Below, piece by piece: positions 5,024-6,336 of a stretch of DNA of 6,336 bases; positions within the stretch are counted from its first letter, which is position 1, and each line of letters begins with the position of its first letter. The notes beneath the pieces were generated by a model, which was not told where the DNA came from, searched no databases, and saw only the letters and a program-made list of their open reading frames with translations. The DNA is from Bacillota bacterium. Its GTDB lineage: Bacteria > Bacillota > Clostridia > Oscillospirales > Oscillospiraceae. Both the position numbers and the translations under genes were made by a program. Location: NCBI GenBank assembly GCA_023395775.1, contig JAEWYA010000014.1, forward strand, positions 1-6,336, in the 5' to 3' direction.

Positions 5024-5657
5024 CGTCTTCCTCCCGCTTCCCGATCTCCCGCAGCCGCTGGATCAGGGCAATGGCCACGCCGATGATCACCACTGCGGGA
5101 ATTCCCACGAACAGCACCAGCAGCGGCATGGGCGGCGCACCTGCCGGATCCTCCTGAAACCCCCAAACCATCAGCCAAATGAGGCCGATCATCAGCACCG
5201 TCATTAAAACCGCGCAGACAATCGGGGCAACATAACGCCTGCGCACATCGTCCTTCTGTTTATTCATAAAGGTGGTCCCCTCCTGTTCCATTTGCTCCAT
5301 CCGTGTCAGCACCGCCGCGGCATCCAAGTCCTCCATCGTGGTCCCGTTTTCCGCCAATAAGCCGCACACCGCTCTGGCCTTGCTCAGATTTTCCGTGTCC
5401 CGGTCGATGGCCACCTGATGGCGGCGCATGGCGTCCGACACCGTCAGCCGTCCGCTCTGGAGGCGGCGGATCTCCTCGATCGGGACGCCCAGCTTCCGCA
5501 GCAGCTTGATCCGCCGCAATGCCTCCACATCGCTGTCACCGTAGTTCCGGTAGCCGTTTTCGCTGTTGCGCTGAGGGTTCAGAAGCCCCTCCGCCTCATA
5601 AAAGCGGATATTTTTCTTTGTGATACCCACCAGCTGCTCCACTTCGTTGATCTTCAA
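5007..5657 (-). CDS. Membrane-tethered MerR-family transcriptional regulator
   Basis: From the TTG at 5657 the protein has 216 residues. The MerR DNA-binding domain occupies 1-70: KINEVEQLVGITKKNIRFYE (2-21), then the wing and helices with GYRNY (35-39) and IKLLRKLGVPIEEI (50-63). A dimerisation coiled coil follows (about 75-103). Instead of a normal effector domain there is a linker, a basic stretch VRRRY (138-142), two transmembrane helices (about 142-165 and 177-199) and a charged cytoplasmic tail. Only two Cys are present (98 and 148, the latter within a helix), so this is not a classical cysteine-based metal sensor. I prefer TTG 5657: GAGGGA lies just upstream, it gives the standard MerR N-terminus, and the promoter occupies the upstream in-frame codons (the TTG at 5714 is the -35 box itself). 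It is first in a four-gene overlapping operon and probably controls that operon. The signal could be sensed in the membrane, which is inference. Confidence 0.86.
   Translation of the reverse strand: MKINEVEQLVGITKKNIRFYEAEGLLNPQRNSENGYRNYGDSDVEALRRIKLLRKLGVPIEEIRRLQSGRLTVSDAMRRHQVAIDRDTENLSKARAVCGLLAENGTTMEDLDAAAVLTRMEQMEQEGTTFMNKQKDDVRRRYVAPIVCAVLMTVLMIGLIWLMVWGFQEDPAGAPPMPLLVLFVGIPAVVIIGVAIALIQRLREIGKREEDDARRF
5265..5284 (-). promoter_or_regulatory. Internal ribosome binding site and start codon within merR
   Basis: Within merR, AGGAGGGG (5284-5277) stands nine bases before an in-frame ATG (5267-5265, Met131). Initiation here would yield an 86-residue protein made only of the basic stretch, the two membrane helices and the tail, close in size and layout to the 90-residue protein encoded next. 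This is a sequence-level prediction; the site could also be incidental coding for QEG. Confidence 0.45.
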
Positions 5658-5683
5658 AGCCCGTTCCCTCGCTTTCTGGACAC

Positions 5684-5714
5684 ATCCTATACCCTCCACA
5701 AGGGGAAAGGTCAA
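5684..5714 (-). promoter_or_regulatory. MerR-type promoter with elongated spacer
   Basis: On the minus strand TTGACC (5714-5709) is followed after 19 bases by TAGGAT (5689-5684). The spacer region holds an imperfect dyad, ACCTTTC...GGAGGGT, with five of seven positions matching. Elongated 19-20-bp spacers with a dyad between the hexamers are the hallmark of promoters activated by MerR regulators through DNA distortion. An alternative -10, TATAGG at 17 bases, is also possible. Transcription would begin near 5677, about 20 bases before the TTG start. The regulator therefore probably controls its own operon. Confidence 0.65.
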
Positions 5715-5739
5715 GAGGTTTTTGAAAAATTTCTAAAAA

Positions 5740-5749
5740 GGGATATCCC
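5740..5749. promoter_or_regulatory. GGGATATCCC palindrome between divergent promoters
   Basis: This perfect 10-bp palindrome lies 26 bases upstream of the merR -35 box. On the opposite strand it occupies the place where the -35 box of the mutY promoter would be. It could be a regulatory site, but a 10-bp palindrome alone is weak evidence. Confidence 0.25.
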
Positions 5750-5763
5750 GCCGCCGGTGAATA

Positions 5764-5772
5764 TGATATACT
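5764..5772 (+). promoter_or_regulatory. Probable extended -10 promoter for mutY
   Basis: TGA-TATACT (hexamer 5767-5772, five of six matches) forms an extended -10 element. No good -35 box lies 16-18 bases upstream, which extended -10 promoters can tolerate. The start point would be near 5779. Confidence 0.5.
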
Positions 5773-5778
5773 GAGAGG

Positions 5779-5927
5779 CAATCTGGAAGAGGACGGGCGC
5801 GGAAAAGGAAAGGAAAAAACCGTCCACGGGAAGCACTCCTTCGGCGCCGTTTTCCACCGCCGTTTCCCCTGAAAAAGCGCAGGCGGAGCGACAAAGTTTC
5901 AAAATATCATCAGGAGTATATTATATC
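5779..5927 (+). other. Leader or spacer upstream of mutY with no gene
   Basis: About 150 bases separate the predicted start point from the mutY ATG. The stretch has a purine-rich segment (5785-5819) bracketed by complementary GGACGG (5791-5796) and CCGTCC (5820-5825), and a small GAAG/CTTC hairpin (about 5830-5842). There is no supported coding frame, U-run terminator or riboswitch I recognise. Confidence 0.4.
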
Positions 5928-6336
5928 ATGCCCTATACCCCGCTGACAACTCTATCGGAAATTGTTCCGCCGCTTTTAACCTGGTATCGGGCCAACGCTA
6001 GGGACCTGCCCTGGCGGAAAACCAAGGACCCTTACCGCGTGTGGGTGTCCGAGATTATGCTTCAGCAGACCCGCGTGGCGGCGGTGCTGGGCTATTACCA
6101 GCGTTTTCTCTCTGCCTTCCCCTCGGTGGAAGCCTTGGCAGACGCTCCGGAGGAAAGGCTCATGAAGCTGTGGGAGGGCCTCGGGTATTACAGCCGGGCC
6201 CGGAATCTGCAAAGTGCGGCGCGGACTGTGGTAAAGGATTTTGGCGGAGCATTCCCGGATACCTACGAAGGACTTCTGGCTCTTCCGGGCGTGGGGGACT
6301 ATACCGCCTCCGCGGTCGCCTCGGCTGCCTTTGGAC
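5928..6336 (+). CDS. mutY: Adenine DNA glycosylase MutY (5' part, runs off the window)
   Basis: The first 136 codons of a MutY adenine glycosylase are present, open to the right edge. MutY removes adenine mispaired with 8-oxoguanine or guanine in base-excision repair. The N-terminus shows LPWRKTKDPYRVWVSEIMLQQT (27-48), with catalytic Glu42 (equivalent to Glu37 of E. coli MutY) and the QQT segment typical of MutY. Then come GLGYYSRARNL (85-95) and the helix-hairpin-helix LPGVGDYTASAV (119-130). The catalytic Asp, the Fe-S cluster cysteines and the C-terminal NUDIX-like domain would lie beyond the window. The start is supported by AGGAG (5912-5916), 11 bases upstream, a slightly long spacing. 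It is divergent from the MerR operon and probably unrelated to it. Confidence 0.95.
   Translation, partial: MPYTPLTTLSEIVPPLLTWYRANARDLPWRKTKDPYRVWVSEIMLQQTRVAAVLGYYQRFLSAFPSVEALADAPEERLMKLWEGLGYYSRARNLQSAARTVVKDFGGAFPDTYEGLLALPGVGDYTASAVASAAFG

Noticed and set aside
5658..5714. A 19-codon N-terminal extension of MerR from TTG 5714
   Set aside because: It contains the promoter hexamers, and MerR proteins normally begin at the equivalent of residue 1 of the shorter form.
5711..5902. A 63-codon minus-strand frame in the merR-mutY spacer
   Set aside because: It crosses the divergent promoter region and has no convincing ribosome binding site or recognisable domain.

Overview
The window looks like chromosome from a Gram-positive, GC-rich Clostridia bacterium, probably Oscillospiraceae-like. 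I infer this from strong AGGAGG-type ribosome binding sites, TTGACA/TATAAT-type promoters, alanine- and glycine-rich proteins of moderately high GC, and the gene families present. No RNA gene, insertion sequence, prophage or CRISPR array is visible. Both end genes run off the window.

Layout from left to right. (1) 1-986, minus: most of a phosphonate/phosphate-type (PhnD-like) substrate-binding lipoprotein. (2) A divergent intergenic region with a near-consensus plus-strand promoter drives a two-gene unit: a small cupin (1162-1506) and a stand-alone Hpt phosphotransfer protein (1519-1872). It ends at a perfect-stem terminator (1988-2023). (3) A gene-free stretch of about 500 bases leads to an AAA+/DUF4143-type ATPase gene (2374-3663). 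It holds an AT-rich spacer, a strong extended -10 promoter with a 28-bp palindrome on its -35 box and a second palindrome at the start point, then a leader that folds into two consecutive hairpins. The ATPase gene ends at a GC-rich terminator. (4) A minus-strand operon of four overlapping genes, in transcription order: a MerR-type regulator carrying two C-terminal membrane helices (5657-5007), a small two-helix membrane protein (5023-4751), a YbjQ/UPF0145 protein (4770-4459) and a metallo-beta-lactamase-fold hydrolase (4459-3749). (5) Divergent from it, the start of mutY (5928 to the edge).

The most interesting part is the MerR operon. The regulator appears tethered to the membrane. Its membrane module resembles the next protein in the operon, and a strong internal ribosome binding site before Met131 could release that module as a separate protein of about the same size. 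The operon promoter has the elongated 19-bp spacer typical of MerR-controlled promoters, which suggests autoregulation. A reasonable hypothesis is an envelope- or metal-related stress circuit with YbjQ and the hydrolase as outputs; the sequence does not reveal the signal. The second notable element is the compact palindrome/promoter/palindrome/double-hairpin control region of the ATPase gene.
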